Source: Xanthobacter sp. NM-59 (GTDB lineage: Bacteria > Pseudomonadota > Alphaproteobacteria > Rhizobiales > Xanthobacteraceae). From it: a stretch of DNA of 64,000 nt. The position numbers and the translations under genes were made by a program. The stretch is from contig NZ_JACBFQ010000001.1 of the NCBI RefSeq assembly GCF_021401125.1, positions 558,001 through 622,000 of the forward strand. The letters are read 5' to 3'. The notes below the pieces were generated by a model. The model made no database searches. It was not told the DNA's origin and was given only the letters and a program-made list of their open reading frames with translations. Every line of letters begins with the position of its first letter. Positions within the stretch are counted from its first letter, which is position 1. Shown piece by piece: positions 47,297 to 57,020 of this stretch.

Positions 47297-48310
47297 ATGG
47301 CTCCCAGGAAATCCGCCGCACGCGCCGCCGCAGCCGCGGGCGGGACTGCAACCTTCACGAAAGACGATGAGCTTTTCGCTTATCGCGAGATGCTGCTGAT
47401 CCGCCGCTTCGAGGAGAAGGCGGGCCAGATGTATGGCATGGGCCTCATTGGCGGCTTCTGCCACCTCTATATCGGCCAGGAGGCCGTGGTGGTGGGCATG
47501 CAGATGTCCATGAAGGATGGTGACCAGGTCATCACCGGCTACCGCGACCACGGCCACATGCTGGCCGCCGGCATGAACCCTGACGGCGTCATGGCCGAGC
47601 TCACCGGCCGCCGCGGAGGCTACTCCAAGGGCAAGGGCGGCTCGATGCACATGTTCAGCATCGAGAAGCAGTTTTTCGGCGGTCACGGCATCGTCGGCGC
47701 CCAGGTTTCGCTGGGCACGGGCTTGGCCTTCGCTGACCGTTACAAAGGTAACGGCGCCGTCTCGGTAACCTATTTCGGCGACGGTGCGGCCAATCAGGGC
47801 CAAGTCTATGAGAGCTTCAACATGGCGGAGCTTTGGAAGCTGCCCGTCGTGTACGTGATCGAAAACAACAAGTACGCCATGGGCACCTCGGTGACCCGCT
47901 CCTCCGCGCAGCCGGATTTCTCCAAGCGCGGCGTGTCCTTCAACATTCCCGGTGAGCAGGTGGACGGCATGGACGTGCGCGCCGTGCGCGCTGCCGCCGA
48001 GCGTGCTCTGGCCTTCGCCCGCGAGGGCAACGGGCCCTACATCCTGGAAATGCAGACCTACCGTTATCGCGGCCACTCCATGTCCGACCCGGCGAAGTAC
48101 CGGTCGAAGGAGGAGGTGCAGAAGATGCGGACCGAGCACGATCCCATCGAGCAGGTCCGCGCGCGCCTGTTGAACGATCACGGGGCGACCGAGGAGGAGC
48201 TGAAGAAGATCGACGCCGAGGTTCGCGACATTGTCGCCGCCGCCGCCGATTTCGCCTCCCACGATCCGGAGCCGGATCCCGCCGAGCTCTACACCGACGT
48301 GCTGCGCTGA
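47297..48310 (+). CDS. pdhA: Pyruvate dehydrogenase E1 component, alpha subunit
   Basis: Thiamine-diphosphate subunit of the E1 that decarboxylates pyruvate. The 337-residue protein shows RRFEEKAGQMYGMGLIGGFC, YRDHGHMLAAGM, the Gly-rich loop GKGGSMHMFS, the ThDP-binding motif FGDGAANQGQVYESFNMAEL and VYVIENNKYAMGT, and RYRGHSMSDPAKYR with the phosphorylation-loop-like Ser. The start MAPRKSAARAAAAAG is an Ala/Lys-rich tail common in Rhizobiales. It is first in the pdh operon, under the twin-operator promoter. Confidence 0.97.
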   Translation: MAPRKSAARAAAAAGGTATFTKDDELFAYREMLLIRRFEEKAGQMYGMGLIGGFCHLYIGQEAVVVGMQMSMKDGDQVITGYRDHGHMLAAGMNPDGVMAELTGRRGGYSKGKGGSMHMFSIEKQFFGGHGIVGAQVSLGTGLAFADRYKGNGAVSVTYFGDGAANQGQVYESFNMAELWKLPVVYVIENNKYAMGTSVTRSSAQPDFSKRGVSFNIPGEQVDGMDVRAVRAAAERALAFAREGNGPYILEMQTYRYRGHSMSDPAKYRSKEEVQKMRTEHDPIEQVRARLLNDHGATEEELKKIDAEVRDIVAAAADFASHDPEPDPAELYTDVLR

Positions 48311-48604
48311 GGGCGCGACGATGGCCGCGCCCGCGCTCCCCACGCCCACCGCTCCGGCGGTAAAGGCGGGACGGCGCGTGGGTGTGGCCCATGCGTGCCC
48401 CCAATTGGCGACCGGGCACCGGCTGGAAGGGCAGGGTGAGGGGCTCCCCGTCCGCCTGTCCCGCCGTTCCCGGCAGCCGGTGGCGACCAGAGTGATGGCC
48501 GCTACCCCGGTGCCTTACGCGTCCATTCCCTTGAACCATTCGCGCGCGTTCGCGAGGCGTTATCCGCCCGCGTCCGCAGCGCCGCCGAGCAAGAGCTGAC
48601 TGCC

Positions 48605-49969
48605 ATGGCCACTGACGTCCTCATGCCGGCCCTGTCTCCCACCATGGAGAAGGGCAACCTCACCAAATGGGTGAAAAAGGAAGGCGACACCGTCAAATCC
48701 GGTGACGTGCTCGCCGAGATCGAGACCGACAAGGCCACCATGGAAGTGGAGGCCGTGGACGAGGGCGTGCTCGCCAAGATCCTGGTGCCGGAAGGCACCC
48801 AGGACGTGGCCGTAAATACGCCCATCGCGATCATCGCCGCCGAGGGCGAGGACGTGAGCGCCGCTCCGGCCGCGGCCCCCGCTCCGGTGGCTGCTCCCGC
48901 CGTTGCCGCCCCCGCCACCGCGGCTCCGGCCGTCGCCGAGCCGGTAGCGGTCGCGCCGAGCGATCCGGAAGTGCCCGCGGGCACCGAATACGTCACCATG
49001 ACCGTACGCGAGGCCCTGCGCGATGCCATGGCCGAGGAGATGCGCCGCGACGGCGATGTCTTCGTGATGGGCGAGGAGGTTGCCGAATACCAGGGTGCCT
49101 ACAAGATCACCCAGGGCCTGCTCCAGGAGTTCGGTGACCGCCGCGTCATCGACACCCCCATCACTGAGCACGGCTTTGCGGGCGTGGGCGTGGGCGCGGC
49201 CTTCGCGGGGCTGAAACCCATCATCGAGTTCATGACCTTCAACTTCGCCATGCAGGCGATCGACCAGATCATCAACTCGGCCGCCAAGACCCATTATATG
49301 TCGGGCGGGCAGGTCAGCTCGTCCATCGTGTTCCGCGGTCCTAATGGCGCCGCTGCGCGCGTGGCGGCCCAGCACAGCCAGGATTATACCGCCTGGTATT
49401 CCAATGTGCCCGGCCTGAAGGTGATCGCGCCCTATTCGGCTGCCGACGCCAAGGGCCTGCTGAAGGCCGCCATCCGCGATCCCAACCCGGTGATCTTCCT
49501 GGAAAACGAGATCCTTTACGGCCACTCCTTCGAGGTGCCGAAGCTGGATGACTACGTGCTGCCCATCGGCAAGGCGCGGGTCGCGCGGGCGGGCAAGGAT
49601 GTGACGCTCGTCTCCTTCTCCATCGGCATGACCTATGCCCTGAAGGCGGCGGACGAGTTGGCCAAGCTGGGTATCGAGGCCGAGGTGATCGACCTGCGCA
49701 CCATCCGCCCCATGGACGTGGAAACCATCGTCGCCTCGGTCAAGAAAACCGGCCGCTGCGTCACGGTGGAGGAGGGCTGGCCGCAATCCGGCGTCGGCGC
49801 CGAGATCGTCGCCCAGCTGATGGACAAGGCTTTCGACTATCTCGACGCCCCGGTGCTGCGCATCACCGGCAAGGACGTGCCCATGCCCTATGCCGCGAAC
49901 CTTGAGAAGCTGGCCCTGCCTACGGTCGCCGAGGTGATCGAGGCCGTGCACGCCGTGACCTATCGCTGA
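48605..49969 (+). CDS. pdhB: Pyruvate dehydrogenase E1 component, beta subunit with lipoyl domain
   Basis: E1-beta preceded by its own lipoyl domain, a hallmark of alphaproteobacterial PDH. Residues 1-80 are the lipoyl domain with the modified Lys in [14 protein letters not shown]. An Ala/Pro linker (about 85-125) leads to the transketolase-like E1-beta: [54 protein letters not shown]. The 454-residue length fits this architecture. The lipoyl part shares 95 identical bases with pdhC. A 294-bp spacer separates it from pdhA; it holds no gene I can support. Confidence 0.97.
   Translation: MATDVLMPALSPTMEKGNLTKWVKKEGDTVKSGDVLAEIETDKATMEVEAVDEGVLAKILVPEGTQDVAVNTPIAIIAAEGEDVSAAPAAAPAPVAAPAVAAPATAAPAVAEPVAVAPSDPEVPAGTEYVTMTVREALRDAMAEEMRRDGDVFVMGEEVAEYQGAYKITQGLLQEFGDRRVIDTPITEHGFAGVGVGAAFAGLKPIIEFMTFNFAMQAIDQIINSAAKTHYMSGGQVSSSIVFRGPNGAAARVAAQHSQDYTAWYSNVPGLKVIAPYSAADAKGLLKAAIRDPNPVIFLENEILYGHSFEVPKLDDYVLPIGKARVARAGKDVTLVSFSIGMTYALKAADELAKLGIEAEVIDLRTIRPMDVETIVASVKKTGRCVTVEEGWPQSGVGAEIVAQLMDKAFDYLDAPVLRITGKDVPMPYAANLEKLALPTVAEVIEAVHAVTYR
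48713..48807 (+). repeat. 95-bp tract identical to one in pdhC (copy 1)
   Basis: From GCCGAGATCGAGACCGACAA on, 95 consecutive bases are identical to 50091-50185. The sequence encodes the lipoyl-Lys region of pdhB. Identity includes all third positions, while flanking codons differ. Confidence 0.9.
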
Positions 49970-49982
49970 GGGGGAGCCCGCG

Positions 49983-51320
49983 ATGCCCGTCGATATTCTG
50001 ATGCCGGCCCTCTCGCCCACCATGGAAAAGGGCAACCTTGCCAAGTGGGTCAAGAAAGAGGGCGACACCGTCAAGTCCGGCGACGTGATTGCCGAGATCG
50101 AGACCGACAAGGCCACCATGGAAGTGGAGGCCGTGGACGAGGGCGTGCTCGCCAAGATCCTGGTGCCGGAAGGCACCCAGGACGTTCCGGTGAATCAGCT
50201 CATCGCCGTGCTCGCGGCGGAGGGCGAGGACGTGAAGGCCGTCGCCGCTTCCGCCGGGCAGGGCGGTGCCCCTGCGGCCGCGCCGGTGCCCAGCGCTCCG
50301 GCTCCAGTGGCGGCCGCGGCTCCCGCCGCAGCGCCCGTCCCGGCGGTGGCTCCCGCTCCGCAGGCCGCGGGTGCGCGCGTGTTCGCTTCGCCGCTGGCCC
50401 GCCGCATTGCCAAGGACAAGGGCCTGGATCTCAATGCCGTCGCCGGCACGGGTCCCCATGGGCGCATCATCGCGCGCGACGTCGAGGCTGCGCAGCCTGG
50501 CGCCAAGGCGGCTCCTGCGCCCGCCGCCGCAGCTCCCGCAGCCGCGGCCGCAGCTCCGAAGGCGGCGTTGGCCAGCGCCCCGGGCGTTGATCAGATCAAG
50601 GCCATGTACGAGCCGGACAGCTATGAGGAAGTCCAGCTCGATGGCATGCGCAAGACCATCGCCCGCCGCTTGGTGGAAAGCGAGCAGGTCACGCCCACCT
50701 TCTTCCTGACGGTGGATTGCGACCTGGACGACCTGATGGCCCTGCGCGAGCAGGTGAACGCCAACGCGCCCAAGGACAAGGACGGCAAGGCCGCCTACCG
50801 CGTCTCGGTCAACGACTTCATCATCAAGGCGCTGGCTTTGGCCCTGCAGAAGGTGCCGGCCTGCAACGCGGTGTGGGCCGAAGACCGCATCCTGCGCATG
50901 AAGCACTCGGACGTGGGCGTGGCGGTGGCCATCGATGGCGGCCTTTATGCGCCGGTGGTGAAGAAGGCGGAGCAGAAGACCATCTCCGTCATCTCCAACG
51001 AGATGCGGGATCTTGCCACCCGCGCCCGCAACAAGAAGCTGAAGCCGGATGAGTATTCCGGTGGCTCTTCCTCCGTGTCGAACCTCGGCATGATGGGCAT
51101 TCGCAACTTCACCGCCATCATCAACGCGCCGCAGTCGTCCATCTTCGCCATCGGCGCGTCCGAGGGCCGGGTGGTGGCGCGCGGCGGCGAGATGAAGATC
51201 GTGACGCAGATGACCGTCACCATGACCTGCGACCACCGCGTCATGGACGGCGCCCTGGGTGCCGAGCTGCTCGCCTCCTTCAAGGGCTTCATTGAGAAGC
51301 CCATGAGCATGCTCGTTTGA
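49983..51320 (+). CDS. pdhC: Dihydrolipoamide acetyltransferase (PDH E2)
   Basis: Core of the PDH complex, moving the acetyl group from lipoate to CoA. The 445-residue protein has one lipoyl domain (1-80, Lys in [14 protein letters not shown]), an Ala/Pro linker, a peripheral subunit-binding domain (about 133-168; [29 protein letters not shown]), a second linker and the catalytic domain ending [15 protein letters not shown] with the active-site His and Asp. It follows pdhB by 13 bp. A hairpin built on two AGCATGCT copies spans the stop codon. Confidence 0.97.
   Translation: MPVDILMPALSPTMEKGNLAKWVKKEGDTVKSGDVIAEIETDKATMEVEAVDEGVLAKILVPEGTQDVPVNQLIAVLAAEGEDVKAVAASAGQGGAPAAAPVPSAPAPVAAAAPAAAPVPAVAPAPQAAGARVFASPLARRIAKDKGLDLNAVAGTGPHGRIIARDVEAAQPGAKAAPAPAAAAPAAAAAAPKAALASAPGVDQIKAMYEPDSYEEVQLDGMRKTIARRLVESEQVTPTFFLTVDCDLDDLMALREQVNANAPKDKDGKAAYRVSVNDFIIKALALALQKVPACNAVWAEDRILRMKHSDVGVAVAIDGGLYAPVVKKAEQKTISVISNEMRDLATRARNKKLKPDEYSGGSSSVSNLGMMGIRNFTAIINAPQSSIFAIGASEGRVVARGGEMKIVTQMTVTMTCDHRVMDGALGAELLASFKGFIEKPMSMLV
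50091..50185 (+). repeat. 95-bp tract identical to one in pdhB (copy 2)
   Basis: The second copy of the tract at 48713-48807, in the lipoyl domain of pdhC, 1378 bp away in direct orientation. Such a direct repeat could recombine to delete the intervening sequence and fuse the two genes. Confidence 0.9.
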
Positions 51321-51386
51321 GCATGCTGGTCTGAGTAGGGGGTTACGGGCTGGCCCGGGTGTTGCCGATGGGCCGGCTGGTGTAAG

Positions 51387-51430
51387 GCAGGCGCGGCTCG
51401 CGTCGCGAGCGCCTGCGCCCGTTTGGGCGC
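51387..51430 (+). terminator. Two consecutive hairpins between pdhC and the DUF465 gene
   Basis: First GCAGGCG..CTCGCG / CGCGAG CGCCTGC (13 paired bases, a 3-nt bulge, 1-nt loop as drawn, so the tip must open). It is followed directly by GCGCCC-GTTT-GGGCGC, the two sharing base 51415. No T-run follows. The 173-bp gap is otherwise empty. They may stabilise the upstream pdhABC message or attenuate read-through. Confidence 0.45.
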
Positions 51431-51493
51431 GTGACAGGACTGGTGCCGCCGCGTCTCGCCGACGCCGCGGTGCCCAACACAGGTGAAACGAAG

Positions 51494-51730
51494 ATGAGCA
51501 ATACGCCCCACGAACTCGTCGCCGATTTTCCGGAATATGCCGAGAAGATCCAGGCCCTGAAGACGAGCGATACGCATTTCGCCAAGCTCTACGATGCCTA
51601 TCACGAGGTGAACGGCAAGGTGCATCGCGCCGAGACCGACGTCGAGCCCACGGGCGACGAGGAAATGGAGACCATGCGTCGCGAGCGCATGCAGCTCAAG
51701 GACGAGCTCTACGCCATTTTCTCGAAGTGA
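51494..51730 (+). CDS. DUF465 (YdcH-like) protein
   Basis: A 78-residue helical protein of the DUF465/YdcH family, unknown function. The core is HELVADFPEYAEKIQALKTS, FAKLYDAYHEVNGKVHRAET and a C-terminal RRERMQLKDELYAIF, with a likely helical hairpin. ATG 51494 follows AGGTGAAACGAAG. It is inserted between pdhC and the lpd gene on the same strand. Confidence 0.85.
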   Translation: MSNTPHELVADFPEYAEKIQALKTSDTHFAKLYDAYHEVNGKVHRAETDVEPTGDEEMETMRRERMQLKDELYAIFSK

Positions 51731-52014
51731 TCTTCGGCCGGTGATGCGCCGGGCTCCTGAGCCCGCGCGCCTCGCCAGCAAGAGGCGGGTTTGGCCCGTC
51801 TCCCCTTCGGCCGCGCACGCCGCTCCCCATCCGGGACGGCGGCGCGGACCTTGGACGCTCGGTGGCGCCGAATCCCGGCGCGGGCAGGCCCCGGGCGACG
51901 ATTGACACAGATTTGCGGGAGCTGAAGCGCGCGCCGCGCGCTCAAACGGTCCGGCGCCCCGCCGCCAAGGGGCTCAGCATGGCGCGGGTGCGCGCCGACG
52001 AAAGGGCGACCTGG

Positions 52015-52599
52015 ATGAAGCTCTATCTTGCCGGCCCGGAAGTGTTTCTCGACGATGCGCGCGAGATCGGGCGGCTCAAGCTGGAGCTGTGCGCCGACTT
52101 CGGCTTTACCGGCCTTTTCCCCATCGATGGCGAGCCGCTGCTGGTGGATGAAGGCGGCACGCTGGCGCGGACCATCTTCGCCAACAACCTCTCGCTGATG
52201 CGGTCGGCGGACGCGGTCGTTGCCAACCTCACGCCATTTCGTGGCATCAGCGCCGACCCGGGCACGGCATTCGAGCTCGGCTTCGCGTTCGCGCTGGGCA
52301 AGGCCGTGGCCGCCTACAGCAATGCGCCTGGCGAGTTGCTCCACCGCGCCCACGCCGCCATCGGGCCGGCGGAAGGCGAGGGGCGGGCCCACACGTTTCT
52401 TGCCGATGGGCTCCATGTGGAGGACTTCGGCCATTTCGACAACCTGATGCTGGCGGAGGCGCTGGAATCCAGCTGCCTGCCGGTCATCCAGGCCGAGACC
52501 CACGCGGAAGACCCGTTCCGCGACCTCACTTTGTTCGAGCAGGTGCTCCAGGCGCTGGCCGAGGCCCGCGCGGCGGGGCGGCTTGCCCCTTCATCCTGA
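52015..52599 (+). CDS. Nucleoside 2-deoxyribosyltransferase family protein
   Basis: A 194-residue Rossmann-like protein of the nucleoside deoxyribosyltransferase (YtoQ/RCL-like) superfamily. MKLYLAGPEVFL at the start, RTIFANNLSLMRSADAVVAN, LTPFRGISADPGTAFELGFA (catalytic Glu in FELG) and the glycosyl-binding GPEV/DPG loops are clear. Members transfer or hydrolyse deoxyribose from nucleosides or nucleotides. The start is uncertain: ATG 51979, with AAGGGG 6 nt upstream, would add 12 residues. Its place 48 bp before lpd, inside the PDH gene run, is unusual. The gap from the DUF465 gene (284 bp) shows nothing recognisable. Confidence 0.82.
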   Translation: MKLYLAGPEVFLDDAREIGRLKLELCADFGFTGLFPIDGEPLLVDEGGTLARTIFANNLSLMRSADAVVANLTPFRGISADPGTAFELGFAFALGKAVAAYSNAPGELLHRAHAAIGPAEGEGRAHTFLADGLHVEDFGHFDNLMLAEALESSCLPVIQAETHAEDPFRDLTLFEQVLQALAEARAAGRLAPSS

Positions 52600-52647
52600 T
52601 TTTCCGCCGGACTGCACGCGGCGAAAAGGCATTTCGAGGAGGCTCCC

Positions 52648-54063
52648 ATGGCAGAGACCTACGACATCATCGTCATCGGCGGCGGGCCGGGCGGCTATGT
52701 GGCCGCCATCCGCGCCGCGCAGCTGGGCTTCAAGACGGCCGTGGTGGAAAAGAGCCACCTGGGCGGCATCTGCCTCAACTGGGGCTGCATTCCCACCAAG
52801 GCGCTGCTGCGCTCCGCCGAGATCTACCATTATATGGAGCACGCCAAGGATTACGGCCTGGCGGCGGAGAAGATCTCCTATGACATCGCCGCCGTGGTGA
52901 AGCGCTCGCGCGGGGTGTCGAGCCAGCTCGCCACGGGCGTGGGCTTCCTCCTGAACAAGAACAAGGTAGATGTGATCTGGGGCAAGGCCACCTTCGCCGC
53001 TCCCGGCCAGCTGAAGGTGGAAGCCGCCGCCAACCCGCCCAAGGGCGCCAAGGGCGGCGGCGATTATGAGGCCAAGCACATCATCATCGCCACCGGCGCC
53101 CGTCCGCGCGCGCTGCCGGGCCTGGAGCCCGACAAGAAGCTGATCTGGACCTATTTCGACGCTCTGGTACCGGAGAAGACCCCCAAGAGCCTGCTGGTCA
53201 TGGGCTCGGGCGCCATCGGCATCGAATTCGCCTCCTTCTATCGCACCATGGGCGCCGAGGTGACGGTGGTGGAAGTGCTGCCCCAGATCCTCCCCGTGGA
53301 GGATGAGGAGATTGCCGCCATCGCCCGCAAACGCTTCGAGAAGCAGGGCATGAAGATCATGTCCGGGGCGAAGGTCACGGGCGTCACCAAGCAGGCCGAC
53401 AGCCTCACCGTCCATGTGGTGGACGAGAAGGGCGCCAAGCACGACATCAATGTTGAGCGGATGATTTCCGCCGTGGGCGTGGTGGGGAATGTGGAAGGCC
53501 TGGGCCTGGAGGCCATTGGCGTGAAGCACGAGCGCGGCATCATCGCCACCGACGGCTATGGCCGCACCAATGTGTCCGGCGTCTATGCCATCGGCGACAT
53601 CGCCGGCGCGCCTATGCTGGCGCACAAGGCCGAGCATGAAGGCGTGATCTGCGTGGAGACCATCAAGGGCCTTCACACCCACCCCATGGATAAGGGTAAG
53701 ATCCCCGGCTGCACCTATTGCATGCCGCAGATCGCCTCCGTGGGCCTTACCGAGAAGAAGGCGAAGGAAGCCGGGCGCCAGATCAAGGTGGGCCGCTTCC
53801 CCTTCATCGGCAACGGCAAGGCCATCGCGCTGGGCGAGCCGGACGGGCTCGTGAAGACCATCTTCGACGCCAAGACCGGCGAGCTGCTGGGCGCCCACAT
53901 GGTGGGGGCGGAGGTGACCGAGCTGATCCAGGGCTTCGTGGTGGCGATGAACCTGGAGACCACCGAGGAAGAGCTGATCCACACGGTTTTCCCGCACCCG
54001 ACCCTGTCGGAAATGATGCATGAGAGCGTGATGGCCGCCTATGGCCGCGCCATTCACATCTGA
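52648..54063 (+). CDS. lpd: Dihydrolipoamide dehydrogenase (E3)
   Basis: FAD enzyme that reoxidises dihydrolipoamide in PDH and related complexes. The 471-residue protein has YDIIVIGGGPGGYVAAIRAA, the redox disulfide in GGICLNWGCIPTKALLRSAE, the NAD fold MGSGAIGIEFASFY, GVYAIGDIAGAPMLAHKAEH and the dimer-interface His-Glu in FPHPTLSEMMHE. No lipoyl domain is fused to it, unlike some E3s. ATG follows GAGGAGG. As it lies in the pdh run it is probably the PDH-specific E3. Confidence 0.96.
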   Translation: MAETYDIIVIGGGPGGYVAAIRAAQLGFKTAVVEKSHLGGICLNWGCIPTKALLRSAEIYHYMEHAKDYGLAAEKISYDIAAVVKRSRGVSSQLATGVGFLLNKNKVDVIWGKATFAAPGQLKVEAAANPPKGAKGGGDYEAKHIIIATGARPRALPGLEPDKKLIWTYFDALVPEKTPKSLLVMGSGAIGIEFASFYRTMGAEVTVVEVLPQILPVEDEEIAAIARKRFEKQGMKIMSGAKVTGVTKQADSLTVHVVDEKGAKHDINVERMISAVGVVGNVEGLGLEAIGVKHERGIIATDGYGRTNVSGVYAIGDIAGAPMLAHKAEHEGVICVETIKGLHTHPMDKGKIPGCTYCMPQIASVGLTEKKAKEAGRQIKVGRFPFIGNGKAIALGEPDGLVKTIFDAKTGELLGAHMVGAEVTELIQGFVVAMNLETTEEELIHTVFPHPTLSEMMHESVMAAYGRAIHI

Positions 54064-54145
54064 CATGGCCTTGGCGCTGCGCCGGGTCGCAAATTGAGCT
54101 AAGAGAAGGAGCCGCCCCATGCCGGGGCGGATGGCGGGGGCACGC

Positions 54146-54424
54146 ATGAGCAGTGAAACCTATGCGGTTCTGAACCAGCCGGGCGTCGGCTTCTTCTCCA
54201 TGCTCATCATCGGCATCATCGCCGGCTGGGTGGCCGAGCGGGTGACCGAGAGCGATCACGGCCTGCTCACCAATCTGCTGGTGGGTGTGCTGGGCTCGTT
54301 CGTCGGTGGCTGGCTGGCGCAGCAGCTCGCCATTCCGGTGTTCGGCTTCTTCCGCACCCTGGTGGCGGCCATTGTCGGCGCCATCATCCTGCTGTGGGTC
54401 TGGCGGGCCATCCGATCGCGATAG
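54146..54424 (+). CDS. GlsB/YeaQ/YmgE-family membrane protein
   Basis: A 92-residue protein of the transglycosylase-associated (GlsB/YeaQ/YmgE) family with three hydrophobic segments: FFSMLIIGIIAGWVAERVTE, NLLVGVLGSFVGGWLAQQL and FFRTLVAAIVGAIILLWVWR. These small envelope proteins respond to stress; mechanism unknown. ATG 54146 is preceded by a G-rich ribosome site; ATG 54119 is an alternative. It separates lpd and lipA on the same strand. Confidence 0.85.
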   Translation: MSSETYAVLNQPGVGFFSMLIIGIIAGWVAERVTESDHGLLTNLLVGVLGSFVGGWLAQQLAIPVFGFFRTLVAAIVGAIILLWVWRAIRSR

Positions 54425-54603
54425 GGCGCTGAAACCGCGTCGCCACGGCGAGTGGCGCGCGGCATGGGCCTCGCTTATATGGGGAAGCACTTCCCCGAAC
54501 GTTGGGTCATCCCCGCGCGGATTGCGGGGCAGATGCCGCTTCCCCGCCGGGGCGCGGCGGCAGAGGTTCGGCCCGCAAAGGGCCGCGCGAAGTGGAACAC
54601 GCC

Positions 54604-55557
54604 ATGGTCAATGTGATCAACACGCTGAACCGTCCCCGCCACCCGGAAAAGGCCCACCGCCCGCTCACCGAGGTGCAGCGCAAACCGGAATGGATCCGCG
54701 TGAAGGCGCCCGGCTCGGCCGGCTGGTCGGAGACGGCGGGCATCGTGCGCGCCAATGGCCTGCACACCGTGTGCGAGGAGGCCGGCTGCCCGAACATTGG
54801 TGAGTGCTGGGAAAAGAAGCACGCCACCATGATGATCATGGGCGACACCTGCACCCGCGCCTGCGCCTTCTGCAATGTGCGCACCGGCATGCCCGGTCCG
54901 CTGGACCAGGACGAGCCGCAGAAGGTGGCGGACGCCGTGGGCAGCCTGGGCCTCTCCCATGTGGTCATCACCTCGGTAGACCGGGACGACCTGGCCGATG
55001 GCGGGGCGGAGCATTTCGCCCGCACCATCGGCGCCATCCGCGCCGCCAGTCCCAAGACCACCATCGAGATCCTCACCCCCGATTTCCTCCGCAAGGACGG
55101 GGCGCTGGAGGTGGTGGTCGCGGCCAAGCCCGACGTGTTCAACCACAATCTGGAAACCGTGCCGTCGAAGTACCTCACGGTGCGGCCGGGCGCGCGCTAC
55201 TTCCACTCCCTGCGCCTGCTGCAGAAGGTGAAGGAGATCGACCCCACCATCTTCACCAAATCCGGCATCATGGTGGGCCTGGGCGAGGAGCGGAACGAGG
55301 TGCTCCAGCTGATGGACGACCTGCGCTCGGCGGATGTGGATTTCCTCACCATCGGCCAATATCTCCAGCCCACCCGCCAGCACCACAAGGTGGAGAAGTT
55401 TGTCACCCCGGACGAGTTCAAGGCCTATGAGACGGTGGCGTTCGCCAAGGGCTTCCTGATGGTGTCCTCGAGCCCGCTCACCCGCTCGTCCCATCATGCG
55501 GGCGAGGACTTCGCCAAGCTGCGCGAGGCGCGTGCGGCCAAGCTGCGGCGGGCCTGA
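54604..55557 (+). CDS. lipA: Lipoyl synthase
   Basis: Radical-SAM enzyme that inserts two sulfurs into octanoyl domains. The 317-residue protein has the auxiliary-cluster cysteines ([13 protein letters not shown]) and the radical-[13 protein letters not shown] motif, plus the C-terminal [16 protein letters not shown]. It supplies lipoate to the PDH lipoyl domains encoded upstream, so its location is functionally sensible. ATG 54604 gives the family N-terminus [17 protein letters not shown]. Confidence 0.97.
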   Translation: MVNVINTLNRPRHPEKAHRPLTEVQRKPEWIRVKAPGSAGWSETAGIVRANGLHTVCEEAGCPNIGECWEKKHATMMIMGDTCTRACAFCNVRTGMPGPLDQDEPQKVADAVGSLGLSHVVITSVDRDDLADGGAEHFARTIGAIRAASPKTTIEILTPDFLRKDGALEVVVAAKPDVFNHNLETVPSKYLTVRPGARYFHSLRLLQKVKEIDPTIFTKSGIMVGLGEERNEVLQLMDDLRSADVDFLTIGQYLQPTRQHHKVEKFVTPDEFKAYETVAFAKGFLMVSSSPLTRSSHHAGEDFAKLREARAAKLRRA

Positions 55558-55563
55558 TCTGCC

Positions 55564-56019
55564 GTGCCGTCCTTTTCCAATGCGCGGCGGGTGAAGCACA
55601 CCGCTGCCCACATGTTCGATCTCGTGGCCGATGTGGAGCATTACCCGGAGTTCGTGCCCCTCTGCGCGGCGCTGCGAGTGAAGCGGCGCGCCCGATCGGA
55701 TGACGGCGTCGAGATCCTCGTGGCCGACATGACCGTGGCCTACAAGATGATCCGCGAGACCTTCACCTCACGCGTCATGCTGGACCGCCCGCGCCTCGCC
55801 ATCCATGTGGAATATCTCGACGGCCCCTTCAGCCGGCTCGACAACCGCTGGGAGTTTGTGGCGCGCGGGGAGGGCGAGTGCGAGGTGAAATTCTTCATCT
55901 CGTATGAGTTCCGTTCGCGCGCGCTGGGCCTGCTGATGGGCGCCATGTTCGACGCCGCCTTCCGCCGCTTCGCCGATGCCTTTGAGGCGCGGGCCAATGA
56001 GGTCTACGGCGCCGTCTGA
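55564..56019 (+). CDS. SRPBCC protein, RatA/COQ10 type
   Basis: A 151-residue START-fold protein. VKHTAAHMFDLVADVEHYPE, FVPLCAALRVKRR and DGPFSRLDNRWEFVARGEGE match the RatA/COQ10 family, which binds ubiquinone or, in E. coli, affects ribosome subunit joining. The quinone-binding role is more likely in alphaproteobacteria, but undecided. The start is GTG 55564, only 6 bp after lipA, a conserved pairing. Confidence 0.9.
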   Translation: MPSFSNARRVKHTAAHMFDLVADVEHYPEFVPLCAALRVKRRARSDDGVEILVADMTVAYKMIRETFTSRVMLDRPRLAIHVEYLDGPFSRLDNRWEFVARGEGECEVKFFISYEFRSRALGLLMGAMFDAAFRRFADAFEARANEVYGAV

Positions 56020-56048
56020 GCCCGGCGCCGCAAACGCGGCTGGAACGG

Positions 56049-56444
56049 CTATTTCTGTTCGAAGGGCGCGCCGGTTTCCTTCCAGGCCTTGAAGCCGCCT
56101 TCCACGTGCATCACCGGCTTCAGGCCCATGTCCATCGCCGTCGCAGCGCTGAGGGCCGAGCGCCAGCCGCCCGCGCACAGGAAGATGAAGGTCTTGTCCT
56201 CCGCGAAGACCGGCTTGAAATAGGGGCTTTCCGGGTCGATCCAGAATTCGAGCATGCCACGCGGGCAGTGGAAGGCACCAGGAATGCGTCCCTCGCGCTC
56301 CAGCTCGCGTGGGTCGCGCACGTCCACCAGCACCGTGTCGCCCTGGGCCATGCGCTCCGCGGCCTGCAGCGGGCTCAGCGCCTCCACGCGCGCATTGGCG
56401 TCCGCCAGCAGGGCCTTGTAGCCGCGGGTGATGGTCTGGGGCAT
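56049..56444 (-). CDS. Rhodanese-domain protein
   Basis: A 131-residue single-domain rhodanese. The active-site loop is FLCAGGWRSA, with Cys near residue 90, and the CDC25-like start is TVLVDVRDPRELEREGRIPG. It probably carries a persulfide sulfur. The loop CAGGWRS is typical of a subgroup with unknown acceptors. ATG 56444 follows GGGAGGAC. It is convergent with ratA. Confidence 0.88.
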   Translation of the reverse strand: MPQTITRGYKALLADANARVEALSPLQAAERMAQGDTVLVDVRDPRELEREGRIPGAFHCPRGMLEFWIDPESPYFKPVFAEDKTFIFLCAGGWRSALSAATAMDMGLKPVMHVEGGFKAWKETGAPFEQK

Positions 56445-56528
56445 GAAAAGTCCTCCCATTGCATGTGATTTATGCCAGGGAGGAAGGCGGGGCGAAGGTA
56501 TCCTGTCAAGTCCTCCGGCGCTGGCCCG

Positions 56529-57020
56529 TCAGGCCGCGGCTTCCGCGAGCAGGGACAGGGCGACCAGCACCGACCGGCGGCGGATCTCCGCCCGCCCCAG
56601 ATCGCCGAAGCGCATCTCGCAGTGCCGCGTGGTGCCGTCCGGCCGTGCACAGGCAAAGTGCACGAGGCCAACCGGTTTTTCCGCCGAGCCCCCGCCCGGC
56701 CCGGCGACACCCGTGATGGACACCGCCGCGCTCACGCCCGCAGCGGCGCGCGCGCCCTCGGCCATGGCGCACGCGGTTTGCCGGCTAACCGCCCCATGGG
56801 CGGCGAGGGTCGCTTCAGGCACGCCAAGCATGGCGCTCTTGGCGCCGTTGGAATAGGTCACGAAGCCACGGTCCACCACATCCGATGATCCGGGAACGGC
56901 CGTGAGGGCGCCGGCGACCAGGCCGCCCGTGCACGATTCGGCGGTCGCCAGCGTCCAGCCCTTGGCGCGGAAGGCGCTGAGCACCTTTTCGGCGGCGGCG
57001 TAGGTGTCTGCGTCGATCAT
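56529..57020 (-). CDS. CinA C-terminal domain protein (nicotinamide-nucleotide amidase)
   Basis: A 163-residue stand-alone CinA-C (PncC-like) protein that deamidates NMN to NaMN for NAD recycling. Motifs: [20 protein letters not shown] with the catalytic Ser, [36 protein letters not shown]. There is no N-terminal MoCF domain. ATG 57020 overlaps the ispDF stop by 4 bp (ATGA), so translation is coupled. Confidence 0.9.
   Translation of the reverse strand: MIDADTYAAAEKVLSAFRAKGWTLATAESCTGGLVAGALTAVPGSSDVVDRGFVTYSNGAKSAMLGVPEATLAAHGAVSRQTACAMAEGARAAAGVSAAVSITGVAGPGGGSAEKPVGLVHFACARPDGTTRHCEMRFGDLGRAEIRRRSVLVALSLLAEAAA

Noticed and set aside
48321..48599. A 92-codon frame in the pdhA-pdhB spacer (MAAPALPTPTAPAVK...)
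   Set aside because: Low-complexity start, no ribosome site, no likeness to any family, and it runs up to the pdhB start. I consider the spacer non-coding.
51306..51327. Hairpin from two AGCATGCT copies at the pdhC stop as a terminator
   Set aside because: AGCATGCT is self-complementary so each copy also pairs with itself, there is no T-run, and downstream genes are on the same strand.
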